Source: Magnetovibrio sp.
Lineage (GTDB): Bacteria; Pseudomonadota; Alphaproteobacteria; Rhodospirillales; Casp-alpha2
NCBI GenBank assembly: GCA_002690705.1
Contig: NZFO01000019.1
Span: 47,945 to 111,944 of the forward strand
Length of the DNA: 64,000 nt
Direction: 5' to 3'
Below are positions 55,457 to 64,000 of this stretch, piece by piece. The translations under genes were made by a program, and so were the position numbers. The notes beneath the pieces were generated by a model. That model did no database searches. It worked only from the letters and a program-made list of their open reading frames with translations, and was not told where the DNA came from. Within the stretch, counting starts at the first letter, position 1. Every line of letters begins with the position of its first letter.

Positions 55457-56896
55457 ATGGCCATCGAACGCATTCTTATCTCTTCATCGCCCGGTGAAAT
55501 CCGAATTGCCGAAGTCTCCAAAGGAAGGCTTAAGGGGTTTACAGTCCATCGCAACGGATTCAATAGTCGGGTTGGTTATATATATCTGGGGCGCGTTGAG
55601 GCTGTCATCCAGAATTTACAGGCTGCTTTTGTTGACATTGGTGAGGGCCAGCCAGCCTTCCTTGCTGTGGCCGAAATGCGACCACAGGGAAATCGCAATT
55701 CGGAAGATCAGATTAGCGACTATTTAGCGGAGGGGGATTCCGTCTTAGTTCAGGTGATGCGGGACGCTGAAAACGATAAGGGTGCTAAACTTACTACCCA
55801 GATAGGTCTGTTAGGGCGAGACCTCGTGTACTTGCCATGTGCAGAGGGAGTTTCAGTATCACGGCGTATCTTATTAGCGGCCGACCGCGATCGCCTTAAG
55901 GCTGTGGTTATGGGTTTCGTCATGGATAACAAAGTTGGAGGTTATATCGTGCGCACCGCGGCGCAAGAAGCCAATAATGAAGATATTATCTCAGAGGCGG
56001 CACGTCTTCGGACGCTTTGGCTCGATATTGAGGTCAAACGCCAACAATCTAGTGCCCCCGCAATGATTCATGCAAACTTGGAACCGGCCTTGGCTATCCT
56101 TCGTGATCGAGGAAGCACTGAGTTGGGGGCTATAGTTGTGGATGACGTAAAATTATTTCACAGAATAAATGCTTTCATTCAGTCGGATATGCCTGATCTT
56201 GACGGTTTGCTGTCACAACATCTTGGCACAAAATCTTTATTTGTATCTGAGGGTGTCGATGACATGGTTGATGCGGTGCTAAATCTGAGAGTAACTTTGC
56301 CGCTGGGTGGAGATATTCAGATTGTGGAGACACCGGCCCTAACAGCTATTGACGTAAATACTGGCAGTGCAGACTTCGGTGAGCGTGAGCGGTCGGCCTT
56401 TGAGGTAAACAAGGCAGCCGCTAATGAAATTGCTCATCAGATACAACTGCGTAATTTAAGTGGTCTTATAATAGTTGATTTTGTATCCATGCGCCGCCGC
56501 GATGCCCAGAGTCGGCTCGGCGAGATCTTCCGAAGTGCGTTAGCTGCTGACCCATTGCAACCCCAGTTAATTGGTTTTACCCGGCTGGGGTTGGCTGAGG
56601 TGACGCGCCGCCGCGAAGGCGGTAGCCTTCAGAGAATTATTTGTGGCATGCCGGAGGAGCCCATCAGTTCCCCTGAGACTACTGCATTGGCGGCGCTTCG
56701 AGGTGTTCTGATAGATAGTGCTACATCGCGGAGAGCTGTTTATGGATTGCGCGTGCATCCAGCTGTAGCGTCTTGTCTAATTAACGAAGTTGAGAGCGCT
56801 TTTGAAGAAACAAAGACATTGTTGGGAGGTCAGCTCGAGTTGACCTCCGACGCCGCAGTTGAACGCGACAACTTTTACGTTGAGATTATACGATGA
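55457..56896 (+). CDS. rng: ribonuclease G/E
   Basis: A 479-residue endoribonuclease acting in rRNA maturation and mRNA decay. The N-terminal S1 domain (NSRVGYIYLGRVEAVI) is followed by an RNase H-like catalytic domain whose metal-binding Asp are in AIDVNTGSADFG and IIVDFVSM. ETTALAALRGV-type linkers follow. It lacks the long scaffold tail of RNase E, so it is RNase G-like. The stop overlaps yacG by four bases. Confidence 0.92.
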   Translation: MAIERILISSSPGEIRIAEVSKGRLKGFTVHRNGFNSRVGYIYLGRVEAVIQNLQAAFVDIGEGQPAFLAVAEMRPQGNRNSEDQISDYLAEGDSVLVQVMRDAENDKGAKLTTQIGLLGRDLVYLPCAEGVSVSRRILLAADRDRLKAVVMGFVMDNKVGGYIVRTAAQEANNEDIISEAARLRTLWLDIEVKRQQSSAPAMIHANLEPALAILRDRGSTELGAIVVDDVKLFHRINAFIQSDMPDLDGLLSQHLGTKSLFVSEGVDDMVDAVLNLRVTLPLGGDIQIVETPALTAIDVNTGSADFGERERSAFEVNKAAANEIAHQIQLRNLSGLIIVDFVSMRRRDAQSRLGEIFRSALAADPLQPQLIGFTRLGLAEVTRRREGGSLQRIICGMPEEPISSPETTALAALRGVLIDSATSRRAVYGLRVHPAVASCLINEVESAFEETKTLLGGQLELTSDAAVERDNFYVEIIR

Positions 56897-57093
56897 GTGT
56901 TAAAGTAAGCAGCACAGATAATGTAATCTCTTTGAAGAGGCGCGATTGCCCTATTTGTGCTAAACGTGAGAAAATACAGTTTAAACCGTTCTGCTCCCAG
57001 CGCTGTGCCGATATTGACCTTGGTCGTTGGTTAAACGAATACTATTGTATCCTAGGCGAGGAAAAAGCGGAATCTGATGACTATGAAGACTAA
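56893..57093 (+). CDS. yacG: DNA gyrase inhibitor YacG
   Basis: A 66-residue zinc protein that binds and inhibits gyrase B. The four zinc cysteines are in CPICAKREKI and FCSQRCADIDLGRWLNE. The acidic tail matches the family. It overlaps rng and is the last gene of the infA-maf-rng-yacG run. Confidence 0.92.
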   Translation: MSVKVSSTDNVISLKRRDCPICAKREKIQFKPFCSQRCADIDLGRWLNEYYCILGEEKAESDDYED

Positions 57094-57251
57094 TTGGAAT
57101 AATGTTGGCTTGTGAGTGAAAGAACAATAGTGAACATCGGGTACTGGACAGGACCGTGATTATCTTCTAAAAGCCGTGCTGGTTTTGAGAACACTATATA
57201 TTCAAAGAGTTTGAAGGTTAGTGATCATCTTGACTTTTGTTGGTTTAGTTG

Positions 57252-57327
<76 letters not shown>

Positions 57328-57504
57328 TCATTCCAAGGCCAGTAATGCCATTTCCCCCGGGGGCTCGGTTGAATTGAGTAGGTTTACGCTTAGTGTTGAG
57401 GAAAGTCCCTCAGAATAGTGGGTACTCAACCTCAGGCAGTCCGCTATCCACTCAGATATCAAATTTCACATGCTGCCCAGTAATCCCTCCATTTTTGGCG
57501 AACC

Positions 57505-58689
57505 CTAATTGTTGTCAAAAGTGTTAGGATAAAAAGCGCGGTAAAGCGTGTCGACCCTAGAGAGAGCGGCAAGTGCATGCAAAGGCTGGTTTGCTCTCGC
57601 CTCTACCATCCTAGCGATATTTTCATTACTCAATTTTTCCGTTATCGCATACTCAAGGTCATCATCATTCAAGTTTAGGTCTAAAGTGTCGAGTATCCCG
57701 GCCGTTTTGTAGGGGATAAGATCCGAAGTCGATGTTGTGAGAGGGACAGCTCCTGCTGCGAGCGTGCTCCACACTCTTTCTGTTGTGCCTTGAGAGAATT
57801 TCGGCGTCAGGTTCAGTGCGACCCGTGTGTTTTTCAGAGTTTTTTCGAATGTCACATAATCAGTTGAACCGTGATAATTTACGTTTTCGGCTTCCTCAAA
57901 TCCGTGCCCCTCAAAGTTACCAATTAAATTGATTTTATGGTTAATAATAAGAAGCTTGACTATCCGAAGCCTCGCGAGAGTATTGGACAACTGCTCAACA
58001 ACAGTGAGCAAAGAAGCGAGGGTGGAGCGAGGTAACCCAGCCTGCTCATACCCCATGTCTGCACATGATCTCTGGAAAAGAGAGAGAGTTGGTGCTGGGA
58101 CCTTTGCCTGTTCGGCGGCAGCTCTCCACGCCGCGTCAATAAATGGATGTAAATCTGGGGGGTTTTTGTTTTTTGTTGATTTAATGCTTGGTAAGAGGTT
58201 TGCATTACCTGCGATTAAAATCTTGCTAATACGTTTTCTTTCCACGGGTGGGGTTTTGTCAAAATTATCGGGTCGATGTGAAAACAAAGTGCATTTATGT
58301 GGCAGATTTAAAGCTCTCATGCTTTTGATATGAGATTGTTCCACCAGACCCACTAAAGCATCTTCATTTAGACTCTTTAATCCTTCGTAATGATGGGCCG
58401 GATTGTCAAGTAACCAGCAGAAGTGGGACCACCCCACCTTGTATGCGGAACCGTCAGTCATAAATTTTGGAAATTGTAATCGTGCATTCAGTGTTATTAA
58501 TAACCTCTCAGGAGTATTTTGATTCCAGAGGCTCAATAGGACATTAATTTGTGAGGTCTCGACCGTGCTTAGATCTATAACCTCTGAGTTGCAGCCTCGC
58601 TCCCGAAAATCAATCAACAAATCTCGAATTAACGCGGCCGCCCAAGAGGCTATATTGCCGTTGGTCACAATCATGACTTCTTGGAACAT
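57505..58689 (-). CDS. CgeB-like glycosyltransferase-fold protein
   Basis: A 394-residue soluble protein. The C-terminal half has NVNYHGSTDYVTFEKTLKNTRVALNLTPKF and TTERVWSTLAAGAVPLTTSTSDL. These match the sugar-nucleotide-binding lobe of GT-B enzymes of the CgeB/Glyco_trans_1_2 type, where a conserved R-[VI] pair and AAGA turn sit near the donor. The N-terminal half has FCWLLDNPAHHY and is divergent. Donor and acceptor are unknown. It stands alone, with no other glycan genes near it. Confidence 0.62.
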   Translation of the reverse strand: MFQEVMIVTNGNIASWAAALIRDLLIDFRERGCNSEVIDLSTVETSQINVLLSLWNQNTPERLLITLNARLQFPKFMTDGSAYKVGWSHFCWLLDNPAHHYEGLKSLNEDALVGLVEQSHIKSMRALNLPHKCTLFSHRPDNFDKTPPVERKRISKILIAGNANLLPSIKSTKNKNPPDLHPFIDAAWRAAAEQAKVPAPTLSLFQRSCADMGYEQAGLPRSTLASLLTVVEQLSNTLARLRIVKLLIINHKINLIGNFEGHGFEEAENVNYHGSTDYVTFEKTLKNTRVALNLTPKFSQGTTERVWSTLAAGAVPLTTSTSDLIPYKTAGILDTLDLNLNDDDLEYAITEKLSNENIARMVEARANQPLHALAALSRVDTLYRAFYPNTFDNN

Positions 58690-58766
58690 TGTGGGTTTAC
58701 TCAGCCTTGTCAGTGAGTGAATTTAATTGGCAATAATGATCCAATTTTGGGCGTAATGGCTCTCCG

Positions 58767-58785
58767 GCCGTTTTAAAAAAACGGC
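58767..58785. other. perfect hairpin upstream of the glycosyltransferase
   Basis: GCCGTTTT and AAAACGGC form an eight-pair stem with a three-base loop, followed on the plus strand by an A/T-rich run ending in TTTTTT. It lies 78 bases upstream of the minus-strand gene start. On the plus strand it looks like a terminator but no plus-strand gene precedes it, so a role in the minus-strand promoter or leader is more likely. Confidence 0.45.
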
Positions 58786-58852
58786 ATTTAAAAAATTTTT
58801 TATTTATGATTACACAGATCATCGAGGTCACGCAATTGGAGGAAACAAGTGA

Positions 58853-59092
58853 TTAAAGGGTATGAAATGGAACATAAGGCGCTGCGAAGCAAGGGGGTTT
58901 TGGTAAACAAGCGCTGTACTTAAAGGATGCACCTTCCTTTAAGTGACCGATTTTACCTCTGTTTTGCCAAGGCGTGTGGCTATCTGTTGCTCGAAATGCC
59001 ATTTTAAACGGTAATAGATCTTCGCCGTTGATCGATGCAACAATTGCCGTTTCGGATGCGTTTGAATCTTGTCTAATTATTGAATGTTTCAT
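58853..59092 (-). CDS. uncertain short ORF (79 residues)
   Basis: An ATG at 59092 opens 79 residues (MKHSIIRQDSNASET, then EDLLPFKMAFRATDSHTPW and LKEGASFKYSACLPKPP) with mixed composition. No Shine-Dalgarno is seen at a proper distance. The sequence looks moderately protein-like, but I recognise no family. The rest of the 58690-59254 gap shows only the hairpin. Confidence 0.32.
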   Translation of the reverse strand: MKHSIIRQDSNASETAIVASINGEDLLPFKMAFRATDSHTPWQNRGKIGHLKEGASFKYSACLPKPPCFAAPYVPFHTL

Positions 59093-59254
59093 AACAACGC
59101 ATCCAATACGACTTATGCAGCAAAAAGGCTGCTAGGAAAGGCTGTAATAGATACAAGCTTGAGGCGAGGTGTAAGTATTTTATTTTGTGCGCCGGTGTTC
59201 TCATAAGCTGTAAATTTTTCGGTTTATTTATCGGATGGATGCCGTTGGTAGAAA

Positions 59255-60661
59255 TTAGCTGTTTGAGACAGATTGGATATTGTCAGATATCCACCTTGCC
59301 AGAGCCGTGACTTGAGCATCAGCGCCATGTTGCCCCATCACCTGCAAGCCTACGGGCATGCCGCCAACTGCCATCATGGGAATGGTTACAACGGGCGCAC
59401 CAATCATTGAGCTGGGATAATTGAAAACGGCGTCACCAGTGGGACGAGGATGCAACGGTTCACCCTCTGTGTCGCCAGCCCATAGTGGAGCGGGACCGGG
59501 GCATGCAAGCGTTAATGTTGCATCGGCCAAAGGTGCCAAAGTCAAATGAGCAAGTCGAGCTATTTCTCGCGAAAGAATTAAAGCTTGATAGTCGTCAGGA
59601 GACATAGCTTCAGCTTTTAAGAGTGTCGCTTGGGTCCGCGCGCTGACTCCGTCAGGCGATTGGTCAACGAGGTTACGCTGATACCACCGGTTTTCCCATG
59701 CTGTAATCATGCTGCAAACATAAGTGGCATCTGCAATGCTCGTTTCTAAATTCTCTATCCAAGGATGGTCATTGCGACTTAACAATGTAACTCCCGCGTG
59801 TTTAAGATGGTCCAGTAATTGTTCGAAAGTCGCGATTGTCGCGGTATCGAGTTGCGACCATCCTTCTGTCTGCAAAATAATAAGCCGTTCAGGGCGGAGA
59901 GCTTGGGGACAAGTCCTTGGCCCCATCAATCCCGCATGTCCGGGATCACCGCCAATACGCGCAGCGATCTCAATAGCGACTTGCCACATATCGGTGATGG
60001 ACGCCGCATGAGGACCATGGGTGCTCATGGAGGTGACTTGTCGTTCTCCGCGATGTATCGCACCTTGGCTTGGTTTCAGAGCGAAATTACCGCAGTAAGC
60101 CGCTGGCCTGATGATTGAGCCCCCAACTTGGGTTCCAATTGCTGCGGGCATCATAGATGCGGCAATTGCTGCTGCCGAACCTGATGACGAGCCTCCGGCA
60201 GTACGGTTATGGTCAAATGGATTAGTGGTTGGGCCGGGGTGATTGCCACCAAGCTCGGCGGTGACGGTCTTACCGAAAATAATCGCGCCAGCTTGGCGTA
60301 ACGCCCAAACGGCGGTATTATCGCGTTTAGGAAAATTACTCTCCAGAGCTTTACAGCCCATTTGTGTCGGCATGTCTTTGGTCTCGAGGAGGTCTTTGAT
60401 ACCTACAGGCATTCCGTCAATTATAGACAGGGGTGTTCCGTTTTTCCAACGGATGGCACTCGCCTCTGCCTCGGATTTAGCAAGCTCTTCATCTAAAAAG
60501 GCGAAAGCGTGAACCTTTGGTTCATTCTTGGCAATAGCAGCGAGGCAACTCTCTAAATACATTACGGGGTTGTCAGAGCCATTAGTAAAATTAGCAGCGC
60601 GGTTATAAAAGCTCCGACCTTCAAAGGTTTCCGGATCATATACAATTCGGTTCGTGTCCAA
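59255..60661 (-). CDS. amidase (amidase-signature family)
   Basis: A 468-residue amidase-signature enzyme that hydrolyses amide bonds. The catalytic Lys is in PVGIKDLLET, and the cis-Ser and nucleophilic Ser are in NRTAGGSSSGSAAAIA with QVGGSIIRPAAYCG, completing the Ser-cisSer-Lys triad. The C-terminus has SSMIGAPVVTIPM and GMPVGLQVMG. It could be a stand-alone amidase or a GatA-like relative; no gatB or gatC is adjacent, so the former is favoured. It stands alone on the minus strand. Confidence 0.9.
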   Translation of the reverse strand: MDTNRIVYDPETFEGRSFYNRAANFTNGSDNPVMYLESCLAAIAKNEPKVHAFAFLDEELAKSEAEASAIRWKNGTPLSIIDGMPVGIKDLLETKDMPTQMGCKALESNFPKRDNTAVWALRQAGAIIFGKTVTAELGGNHPGPTTNPFDHNRTAGGSSSGSAAAIAASMMPAAIGTQVGGSIIRPAAYCGNFALKPSQGAIHRGERQVTSMSTHGPHAASITDMWQVAIEIAARIGGDPGHAGLMGPRTCPQALRPERLIILQTEGWSQLDTATIATFEQLLDHLKHAGVTLLSRNDHPWIENLETSIADATYVCSMITAWENRWYQRNLVDQSPDGVSARTQATLLKAEAMSPDDYQALILSREIARLAHLTLAPLADATLTLACPGPAPLWAGDTEGEPLHPRPTGDAVFNYPSSMIGAPVVTIPMMAVGGMPVGLQVMGQHGADAQVTALARWISDNIQSVSNS

Positions 60662-61180
60662 TATTCCTACCCCCGATTTTAGTTGATTTTGTCACAGGTA
60701 AAGCCTGTAATTATACTTCATTATAAACATGACCGCTAGTTCGGCAACTCGCTCTAAAATTGTTGAACAAATTATATTTGTTGTGTGTAAAAGAGTGACT
60801 ATCTGCCTTCTTTCATAAAAGACTTTGTGCAGATAAAGTTCAGATTTTGGTCAAAGTAGCTTGAAGTGAGTATTTGGTGCGAACCGATCTCGTTTACAGT
60901 TTTTATCCTATCTGCACGCTGACCCATTTCCGAGATTATGATCTACCGGCAGCTTGTCACAGCGTCATTAAACCGAAATAGAGAGAATCGATTTTGTAAA
61001 CTTTGTAAGGCCAGAAAAGTAGAGTGGAGACATAAAACAATTTTCGGGTGCAAAAATTATGTAATTATTGTCTATACAAAATATAGATACAACTTTACAA
61101 GTATATGCTACAGTTTGTTGGAATTGCCTTAGTGGATGTCAATGTCTCGATCCTGACGATGAGTATGGAGCATATGAACA
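60662..61180. promoter_or_regulatory. divergent intergenic region upstream of the DUF1538 module
   Basis: This 519-base gap has no credible gene. It contains a TATCTGC box at 60800-60806, its reverse complement at 60829-60835 and another copy at 60909-60915. Nearer the module is an imperfect palindrome TTGTCTATA-CAAAA-TATAGATACAA at 61068-61092, about 90 bases before the DUF1538 start. These are candidate operator sites; the regulator is unknown. Confidence 0.4.
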
Positions 61181-62929
61181 ATGCGATACGGTGAATTTGT
61201 GGCGAAGCATAAAATTCGTCACACGGAACTTAGTTATAATCTACTCACGCCCAAGCCAGACCCCTCAGACACAAAGTCAATGAGGCCAGAGCGTATTCAG
61301 GTATCAGCGACGAGGGCGGCAGCACTTTTGGGGCCATATTGTAGTGTTCGCTTGATGGAGCAGTTAAAAGCTGTGGTTCCGCTCGCGGGGTATCTCTTAA
61401 TTTTTCAACTACTTGTTCTAAACCACCCGATCCAAGAGGCATTCAGTCTTTTTGTTGGTCTCGTGGCGGTAATCGTGGGACTGGCCGTCTTTATGGAGGG
61501 TCTGAACGTTGGCCTCATGCCCTTTGGAACAATTATTGGAGATAATTTGCCAAAAAAAGCGAGCATGTTTGTCGTGCTTGTAATCATAGGTATCCTCGGC
61601 GTTGGCGTTACGTTTGCTGAACCAGCGATTGGTGCCCTTCAAGCTTTTGGTTCCTCTGTTGATGTGACCAAGGCGCCTTATTTGTACGAATTACTGAACA
61701 GATGGACCCTACCGCTTGTTCTTATAGTTGGTGCTGGGGTGGGATTAGCTGCAATCTTAGGAACCATTCGATTTGTGCGCGGCTGGTCCTTGAAGCCAAT
61801 GATCTATTGGGCTTTGGTGCCAGTAGTAATACTAACAGGCTATTGTTGGTTAGATCCAAATCTTCGAAGCATTTTAGGGTTGGCTTGGGATTGTGGCGCT
61901 GTGACTACCGGGCCTGTGACGGTGCCTCTTGTTTTGTCGCTCGGTATTGGCATAGCGAATGCAGCGGGAAAGGGAAACAGCTCACTCTCAGGTTTTGGCG
62001 TAGTAACCATGGCATCGCTGTTTCCAATTATGGCTGTTTTGGCACTCTCAATATTTGTTTCGTTCCAGATCTCGCCCGAAGAGATAATAGCGGCAGCGCA
62101 AGCACAAAGCAGTGCAGTAGTTGCTGAACCCACTGTTTGGGATCAAACGCCAGTGAGCGAGGTTGTTCTCGGTGTTCGAGCAATTTTGCCTTTGGTCCTT
62201 TTCTTGATGTTTGTTTTGTTCATAGTTTTGAAGTCTAGTTTGCCGAACAGGATGGTAACAGTGTATGGTTTGATTCTCTCCATTTTGGGCATGTGTATTT
62301 TTAATGTGGGCTTAACGTATGGCCTTGGTGCCATTGGAGGCCAGACAGGGAGCGTTCTTCCCGCCGCATTTATGGAGTTGCCGATTAGCCCCGCTTCACC
62401 GATTTTTTCCGAAGTAGTGGGGCTCATAATTGTAATCGGGTTCGCTTTTCTTCTTGGTTTTGGTGCGACTTTAGCTGAGCCCGCTCTTAATGCACTAGGT
62501 CTGACCGTCCAGAAACTTACCAACGGTGCATTTAAGAAATCGATGCTAATGTATAGTGTGGCTGGGGGGGTCTCGGTAGGTATTGCTCTCGGGATAGCGA
62601 AGTTAGTCATTGGCTTTGACCTTGCTACAGTATTAATACCGTTATACGCCGTCGGAGTAATACTCACGGTTTTTTCATCCGAAGAATTTGTCAACGTAGG
62701 CTGGGATAGCGCAGGAGTGACAACCGGACCAGTTACCGTGCCGTTAGTTTTGGCAATGGGGCTTGGCTTGGGAAATGCAGTTTCTGCTGTTGAAGGGTTC
62801 GGGATACTATCTTTAGCCAGTATATGTCCAATCATTGCGGTGCTTAGCATGGGGATTTACATTCAAGTCATGCAAAGTCGAGCTCCCAAAAAAACCGCTA
62901 CTAGTATAGAGGGTCTTGAAAGTGAGTGA
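61181..62929 (+). CDS. DUF1538 membrane protein, internally duplicated
   Basis: A 582-residue polytopic inner-membrane protein with two DUF1538 domains. The core block repeats: GLAWDCGAVTTGPVTVPLVL at 233-252 and NVGWDSAGVTTGPVTVPLVL at 505-524. FAEPAIGAL (145-153) and LAEPALNAL recur in the same way, so the protein is an inverted or tandem duplication like many transporters. The first 60 residues are not membrane-like; starts at M34 (61280) or M59 (61355) are possible. No transport substrate is known for the family. Two PII-like genes follow at once, the first overlapping its stop, which suggests a signal-gated carrier. Confidence 0.83.
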   Translation: MRYGEFVAKHKIRHTELSYNLLTPKPDPSDTKSMRPERIQVSATRAAALLGPYCSVRLMEQLKAVVPLAGYLLIFQLLVLNHPIQEAFSLFVGLVAVIVGLAVFMEGLNVGLMPFGTIIGDNLPKKASMFVVLVIIGILGVGVTFAEPAIGALQAFGSSVDVTKAPYLYELLNRWTLPLVLIVGAGVGLAAILGTIRFVRGWSLKPMIYWALVPVVILTGYCWLDPNLRSILGLAWDCGAVTTGPVTVPLVLSLGIGIANAAGKGNSSLSGFGVVTMASLFPIMAVLALSIFVSFQISPEEIIAAAQAQSSAVVAEPTVWDQTPVSEVVLGVRAILPLVLFLMFVLFIVLKSSLPNRMVTVYGLILSILGMCIFNVGLTYGLGAIGGQTGSVLPAAFMELPISPASPIFSEVVGLIIVIGFAFLLGFGATLAEPALNALGLTVQKLTNGAFKKSMLMYSVAGGVSVGIALGIAKLVIGFDLATVLIPLYAVGVILTVFSSEEFVNVGWDSAGVTTGPVTVPLVLAMGLGLGNAVSAVEGFGILSLASICPIIAVLSMGIYIQVMQSRAPKKTATSIEGLESE

Positions 62930-63281
62930 TCGTCATATTGTCTACCTTACAGATGTTAAACTCATCACTTGTGTTTTACAGAGTGGTCTAGCTGAAGAGG
63001 TTCTTGAGGCCGCAAAAAATTGCGGCGCTCAGGGGGCTACGGTCAGTTACGCACGTGGAACAGGCGTGCGAGATAGGATGGGGCTTATTGGCGTGACGAT
63101 AGACGAGCAAAAAGAAGTTGTTCGAATTATTGCCTCAGCTGAGCAATCTAGCAGGGTCTTTGAGGCGATGTATCTAGCAGGCGACTTAGACACGCCCGGT
63201 AAGGGGATCATGTACATGTCAGATCTCGAGCATGTTGCCACATACATTCCTGAAAACATCGTCAGCTCCGCTGGCCAGTAA
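62922..63281 (+). CDS. PII-like protein, first of two
   Basis: A 119-residue protein with the ferredoxin-like PII fold: HIVYLTDVKLITCVL as the first strand-helix, EVLEAAKNCGAQGATVSYARGTGV leading into the T-loop, GLIGVTIDEQKEVVRIIAS and DLDTPGKGIMYM at the C-terminus. The T-loop is short and lacks the GlnB tyrosine that is uridylylated, so it is not a classical GlnB/GlnK. GTG at 62922 has GAGGG upstream and lies within the DUF1538 coding end; TTG 62916 is less likely. Trimer formation and nucleotide binding are inferred from the family. Confidence 0.82.
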   Translation: MSDRHIVYLTDVKLITCVLQSGLAEEVLEAAKNCGAQGATVSYARGTGVRDRMGLIGVTIDEQKEVVRIIASAEQSSRVFEAMYLAGDLDTPGKGIMYMSDLEHVATYIPENIVSSAGQ

Positions 63282-63298
63282 TGAGGAGAGCATAGATC

Positions 63299-63592
63299 AT
63301 GCTAGTTGAAATTGGCTCCATGACCTCTTTGCGGGCGGGTCAAAAAGTTTACGAGGTTCTAAAAACTGATGAGAGAGTGCAGTTCGTTTTCCTTGAGACC
63401 GGCCGCAGTAATGATCTTTTTGATGAAAAACAGTTTGGGGAGTTTGGCGAGGCAGCCGTGTTAACAGTACTTGTTGACGAAAACGATAAAGCAGATGTTT
63501 TTAATCGGATTTATGAAAGCGCAGAATTGCACGAGAGAGATCAAGGCATCATATCTTTAAACACAAAAGTTGTCAGCGATTTCAAATCCTAA
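63299..63592 (+). CDS. PII-like protein, second of two
   Basis: A 97-residue protein beginning at ATG 63299 with GAGGAGAG ahead, 17 bases after the first PII-like gene. MLVEIGSMTSLRAGQKVYEVLK, then FGEFGEAAVLTVLVDENDKADVFNRIYE and RDQGIISL look like a PII-type beta-alpha-beta repeat, but the T-loop region (FVFLETGRSNDLFDEKQ) is unusual and no nucleotide-binding motif is obvious. It may form mixed trimers with the first. Assignment to the PII superfamily is by similarity of pattern and context. Confidence 0.68.
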   Translation: MLVEIGSMTSLRAGQKVYEVLKTDERVQFVFLETGRSNDLFDEKQFGEFGEAAVLTVLVDENDKADVFNRIYESAELHERDQGIISLNTKVVSDFKS

Positions 63593-63922
63593 AAGTGATT
63601 TTTGTGGCCGAAGTATCGCATGCAAATTGCCTTAAGCAGGGTCTATTAGATTATTTGTATCACTAATTTCTGTAAATCATTACAGGTCTGAAGACGCTTT
63701 CTTAATTTGGTAGGGCCTAGTTGAATTGGTTTGCGAGAAGGTGCTAACACACAATCTTTATGGCATTTGACATAATTAAATTTCCTGTGATGGCCATCAC
63801 TTAATTTTTGCACGAGACTAGCGATAGTGTTAAGAGCTATCAAAGGGATATGCTTAAAACAAGGCAAGCTGATAGACCTCTATATTTTGAATTAACATGA
63901 TTATGTACTGGAGAGATAAGAT

Positions 63923-64000
63923 ATGATGTTTCCAATGCCGATGCCGGCAATGCCCCAAGAGATTGTGGATGCAGCCACTGCAAACCCTGACGGTTTTGCT
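63923..64000 (+). CDS. start of a protein cut by the right edge
   Basis: GGAGAGATAAGAT precedes ATG 63923, which opens MMFPMPMPAMPQEIVDAATA and runs off the edge. The Met/Pro-rich opening is distinctive but no family is named from 26 residues. The 330-base gap before it (63593-63922) shows no credible gene. Confidence 0.5.
   Translation, partial: MMFPMPMPAMPQEIVDAATANPDGFA

Noticed and set aside
60800..60835. TATCTGC inverted repeat as a terminator
   Set aside because: The loop is 22 bases and no T-run follows; better left as a possible regulatory site.
62143..62850. 235-codon minus-strand ORF inside the DUF1538 gene
   Set aside because: Long, but it mirrors the membrane-segment codons of a family-conserved plus-strand gene and has no motif.
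63646..63867. 73-codon minus-strand ORF near the right edge
   Set aside because: It lacks a ribosome binding site and protein-like pattern; chance opening in AT-rich sequence.

Overview
The window reads as a chromosomal segment of an alphaproteobacterium, most likely an uncultured, moderately AT-leaning, possibly marine Rhodospirillales-like lineage. The evidence is gene content and order: a GapR/DUF2312 protein, the DUF1285 - CoA-pyrophosphatase Nudix - DUF6111 - CCA-adding enzyme run, the hisG-hisD-UPF0262-phosphatase-infA-maf-rng-yacG block, thrB-rnhA, short-form HisG, Coq7, an ScsB-type reductase and a sigma-54-like promoter in front of flgG. The lineage is inferred from content, not from a marker-gene tree.

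Layout. 1-9.4 kb: cysC, gapR, a frameshifted N-formylglutamate amidohydrolase, a flavin reductase, two TauD-type dioxygenases around a glutathione S-transferase and a dead AEC permease, a betaine/homocysteine-type methyltransferase, a glyoxalase and an unrecognised 338-residue protein. 9.4-18.5 kb: an MFS transporter, a broken DUF3422 gene, tldD, nadE-cysS, a formyltransferase and about 1 kb of degraded sequence. 18.5-25.3 kb: trmJ, coq7-dsbB, a YqaA/DedA protein, a sulfotransferase, tRNA-Leu and the cca-DUF6111-nudix-DUF1285 operon. 25.3-32.2 kb: a tight MoxR-DUF58-BatA/DUF4159-membrane protein operon. 32.4-39.8 kb: flgG without flagellar neighbours, a haloacid dehalogenase, a gcvP remnant, a lipoprotein, a CDGSH protein, a twice-frameshifted thrB, rnhA, two small minus-strand ORFs and a dead LysR regulator. 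39.8-49.8 kb: peroxiredoxin, scsB, algH, a complete LIV-type ABC transporter, an alpha/beta hydrolase and tRNA-Thr. 50-57.3 kb: murA and the his/infA/maf/rng housekeeping block ending at tRNA-Phe. 57.5-64 kb: a CgeB-like glycosyltransferase, an amidase, and a DUF1538 membrane protein with two PII-like genes.

Two things stand out. First, there are six protein genes that cannot be read through (N-formylglutamate amidohydrolase, AEC permease, DUF3422, gcvP, thrB, LysR regulator). gcvP, the AEC permease and the LysR gene carry many lesions and are real decay. The other three have one or two lesions each; for two of them these include or consist of indels near G or T runs, so sequencing error is possible. 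Second, the DUF1538 plus two PII-like genes form a compact, poorly characterised module that looks like a nucleotide- or metabolite-gated membrane transporter. It is the best candidate here for an undescribed system.

Functional threads: cysC and the sulfotransferase share PAPS. The methyltransferase, dioxygenases, flavin reductase and LIV importer suggest scavenging of dissolved organic nitrogen and sulfur compounds. DsbB, ScsB and the peroxiredoxin cover envelope and thiol redox.
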